Origin: a bacterium
GTDB taxonomy: Bacteria > Patescibacteriota > Minisyncoccia > Minisyncoccales > DG-74-3
DNA: 8,003 nt
Direction of reading: 5' to 3'
Assembly (NCBI GenBank): GCA_021161025.1
Contig: JAGHBK010000080.1
Span: 1 to 8,003, forward strand
Both the position numbers and the translations under genes were made by a program. Under the pieces are notes generated by a model. That model did no database searches and had not been told where the DNA came from. It worked only from the letters and a program-made list of their open reading frames with translations. Positions 6,370-8,003 of the stretch are shown here, piece by piece (the stretch's first letter is position 1; the number at the start of each line of letters is the position of its first letter).

Positions 6370-7347
6370 ATGAGAGTATTTTCAGGAGTTAGACCAACAG
6401 GTAAATTACATATTGGAAACTATTTAGGAGCCATTCGACAATGGTTAGAACTTCAAGAAAAAGAAGATTGTATTTTTTGTATTGTCGATCTACATGCAAT
6501 TACTACTCCTTTTCACCCAAAAGAGCTTCAAAAAAACATCTTCGAAACAGCGATAAGCTATCTCTCCTCTGGCTTGAATCCTGAAAAATGCGTTTTCTTT
6601 GTTCAGTCTCGGGTAAAAGAGCATACAGAATTATCTTGGATTTTAGGTACTATCTGTCCTATTGGAGAATTAAAAAGAATGACTCAATTTAAAGAAAAGA
6701 CAAAGAAACACAAAAAATATGTAAATGCTGGTCTTTTAAACTATCCCCTATTGATGGCAGCTGATATTTTACTATATCAAGCAGATATAGTTCCTGTAGG
6801 TTCAGACCAAGTACAACATGTTGAATTAACCCGAGAATTAGCGAGAAGATTTAATCAGAAATTTGGTAATACCTTTAGGGTTCCAAAAATTTTACTTCCA
6901 AAGATAGGGGCTAAAATTATGTCTTTACAAAATCCGAGAAAGAAAATGTCAAAAACCGATACAGAAAAAGGCTATATTGGAATCTTCGATACACCCAAAG
7001 AAATTGAAAAAAAAGTAATGGCGGCTGTAACAGATCCAGGAAAGAAAATCGTATATAATCCCCAGAGAAAGCCTGGTATTTCTAATCTCTTGGTAATTTA
7101 TTCTCTTTTTTCTGGAAAAGAAATTAAAGAATTAGAAAAAGAATTTAGAGGAAAGGGTTATGCTGTCTTTAAAAAATCTTTGATTTCACTTTTGATAACG
7201 ACGTTAGAACCTCTTCGCAAAAAAAGAAAAGAGCTTTTACAAAGAGAGGTCTATGTAAGAGAAATTTTAAACAAAGGAGCAAAGAAGGCTCAGAAAATCG
7301 CAACCTCCACCATGGAAAAAGTAAAACAGAATATGGGTCTTTCTTAA
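6370..7347 (+). CDS. trpS: Tryptophanyl-tRNA synthetase
   Basis: This class I synthetase charges tRNA-Trp. Its 325 aa match the usual bacterial length of about 330. The N-terminal ATP motif GVRPTGKLHIGNYLGA contains the HIGH equivalent HIGN (14-17). The KMSKS loop is KMSKT (192-196). NYPLLMAADILLYQAD supplies Asp132, which in the Geobacillus stearothermophilus enzyme reads the indole nitrogen. GSDQVQHVELTRELARRFN (from 144) is the conserved region usually beginning GEDQ. PGISNLLVIYSLFSG marks the start of the helical anticodon-binding part. The start at 6370 matches the family N-terminus; the 30-base gap after RNase J holds no Shine-Dalgarno or other recognisable signal. It is likely co-transcribed with RNase J and ychF. 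Confidence 0.96.
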   Translation: MRVFSGVRPTGKLHIGNYLGAIRQWLELQEKEDCIFCIVDLHAITTPFHPKELQKNIFETAISYLSSGLNPEKCVFFVQSRVKEHTELSWILGTICPIGELKRMTQFKEKTKKHKKYVNAGLLNYPLLMAADILLYQADIVPVGSDQVQHVELTRELARRFNQKFGNTFRVPKILLPKIGAKIMSLQNPRKKMSKTDTEKGYIGIFDTPKEIEKKVMAAVTDPGKKIVYNPQRKPGISNLLVIYSLFSGKEIKELEKEFRGKGYAVFKKSLISLLITTLEPLRKKRKELLQREVYVREILNKGAKKAQKIATSTMEKVKQNMGLS

Positions 7348-7374
7348 TTTTTCATTTTTCACTTTTCATTTTTA
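7348..7374. repeat. 7-nt tandem repeat between trpS and ychF
   Basis: TTTTTCA, TTTTTCA, CTTTTCA, then TTTTTA follow the trpS stop directly and fill most of the 36-base gap to ychF. The unit differs from the TCAAAAC-type repeats but has the same 7-nt period. No hairpin precedes the T runs, so it is not a standard terminator. Confidence 0.65.
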
Positions 7375-7383
7375 TTTAATACT

Positions 7384-8003
7384 ATGTCTTTTTCAGTAGG
7401 AATTGTGGGTTTGCCAAATGTTGGTAAATCCACCCTTTTTAAGACTCTCACTAAAAGAGAGGTTAAAATTTCTCCTAGACCCTTTACGACCATTCATCCT
7501 AATGTTGGTAGGGTTTCAGTTCCTGATAAAAGATTGATTCAGATAGCTAAAATTGTAAAACCTGAAATTATTACCCCTACTTTTATTGAGTTTGTTGATA
7601 TTGCAGGTTTAGTAAAAGGCGCCCATAAAGGTCAGGGTTTAGGAAATCAATTTTTATCTCATATTAGAAATTGTGATGCAATTTTAGAAGTGGTAAGATG
7701 TTTTCAAAAACCAGAGATTGAAAATGTTTTAGGGGAAATTAATCCAGATAAAGAAATTGAGATTGTGAAAACAGAGCTTTTAATGAAAGATTTGGAAACT
7801 TTAGAGAATCTTTCAGAGAAATTTAAAAAGAAAAGTGACAAAGAGTCCCAAAAAATGTTAAACTTAATAAATTTATTAAAGGATTGGGTTTCAAAAGGCA
7901 AGTTAATTTCTGAATTTGAATTCTCTGAAGAGGAAAAGAAGAAAATAAGGGAGTATCAATTCTTAACTGCAAAACCCATTTTTTATCTGTTTAATATTAA
8001 TAG
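7384..8003 (+). CDS. ychF: YchF/OLA1-type P-loop ATPase, 3' partial
   Basis: The first 206 residues of a protein usually about 360 aa long are present; the frame runs off the right edge and the C-terminal TGS domain is missing. YchF is a ribosome-associated Obg-family NTPase that usually prefers ATP. Seen here: the G1 loop GLPNVGKST (9-17), the FTTIHPNVG switch region, G3 DIAG (72-75) and the family hallmark FVDIAGLVKGAHKGQGLGNQFL, then IRNCDAILEVVRCF. Residues about 120-190, rich in Lys, Glu and Leu, are the coiled-coil insertion. The last residues, KPIFYLFNIN, reach the G4 position; the next codon begins AG (Ser or Arg), where the family usually has Glu in NxxE. The ATG at 7384 gives the standard N-terminus. 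No Shine-Dalgarno is visible. Confidence 0.93.
   Translation, partial: MSFSVGIVGLPNVGKSTLFKTLTKREVKISPRPFTTIHPNVGRVSVPDKRLIQIAKIVKPEIITPTFIEFVDIAGLVKGAHKGQGLGNQFLSHIRNCDAILEVVRCFQKPEIENVLGEINPDKEIEIVKTELLMKDLETLENLSEKFKKKSDKESQKMLNLINLLKDWVSKGKLISEFEFSEEEKKKIREYQFLTAKPIFYLFNIN

Noticed and set aside
7704..7901. Minus-strand open frame of 65 codons
   Set aside because: It lies wholly inside ychF, antisense to its coiled-coil insertion; low-complexity Phe/Ser composition is typical of antisense shadows.
1..8003. Alternative genetic code (TGA as Gly) as in some CPR lineages
   Set aside because: No in-frame TGA is needed inside any conserved protein, and all are full length under the standard bacterial code. 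The absence of TGA stops among six genes is not enough evidence.

Overview
The window is AT-rich and densely packed. All genes lie on the + strand with gaps of 1 to about 40 bases, apart from a 90-base RNA segment at 4474-4650. The most likely source is a Candidatus Patescibacteria (CPR) genome, probably Parcubacteria-like. This is inference from four things: the compact layout, the near absence of Shine-Dalgarno sequences, a cupin-type glucose-6-phosphate isomerase, and a family 5 solute-binding protein with a peptidoglycan-binding domain inserted in it. Recognisable stops are TAA or TAG only. No in-frame TGA interrupts the conserved proteins, so the standard bacterial code fits.

Layout. 1-1832: 3' part of a family 5 (peptide-type) substrate-binding protein. 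1834-2478: cupin glucose-6-phosphate isomerase. 2496-3401: GalU, UTP-glucose-1-phosphate uridylyltransferase. 3403-4473: SDR-family nucleotide-sugar epimerase resembling CDP-paratose 2-epimerase. 4474-4557: tRNA-Leu(CAG), directly abutting the epimerase stop. 4561-4630: a tRNA 3'-end fragment whose T-loop is split by a 40-nt double hairpin. 4651-6339: ribonuclease J. 6370-7347: tryptophanyl-tRNA synthetase. 7384 to the right edge: 5' part of the YchF/Obg-type P-loop ATPase.

The isomerase, GalU and epimerase form a short nucleotide-sugar module (hexose-6-phosphate interconversion, UDP-glucose synthesis, sugar epimerisation), probably feeding a surface polysaccharide. The second half is RNA and translation housekeeping: tRNA, RNase J, TrpRS and YchF.

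The most unusual signal is a set of short GC-rich palindromes inside otherwise AT-rich genes. There is a tandem pair forming the C-terminal codons of the isomerase, a 13-bp hairpin in the epimerase reading frame, and a double hairpin placed exactly in the T-loop of a tRNA remnant. Together they look like small palindromic elements that tolerate insertion into genes, comparable in concept to Rickettsia palindromic elements. A second repeat class, 7-nt tandem repeats, overlaps or precedes the start codons of the isomerase, RNase J and YchF.
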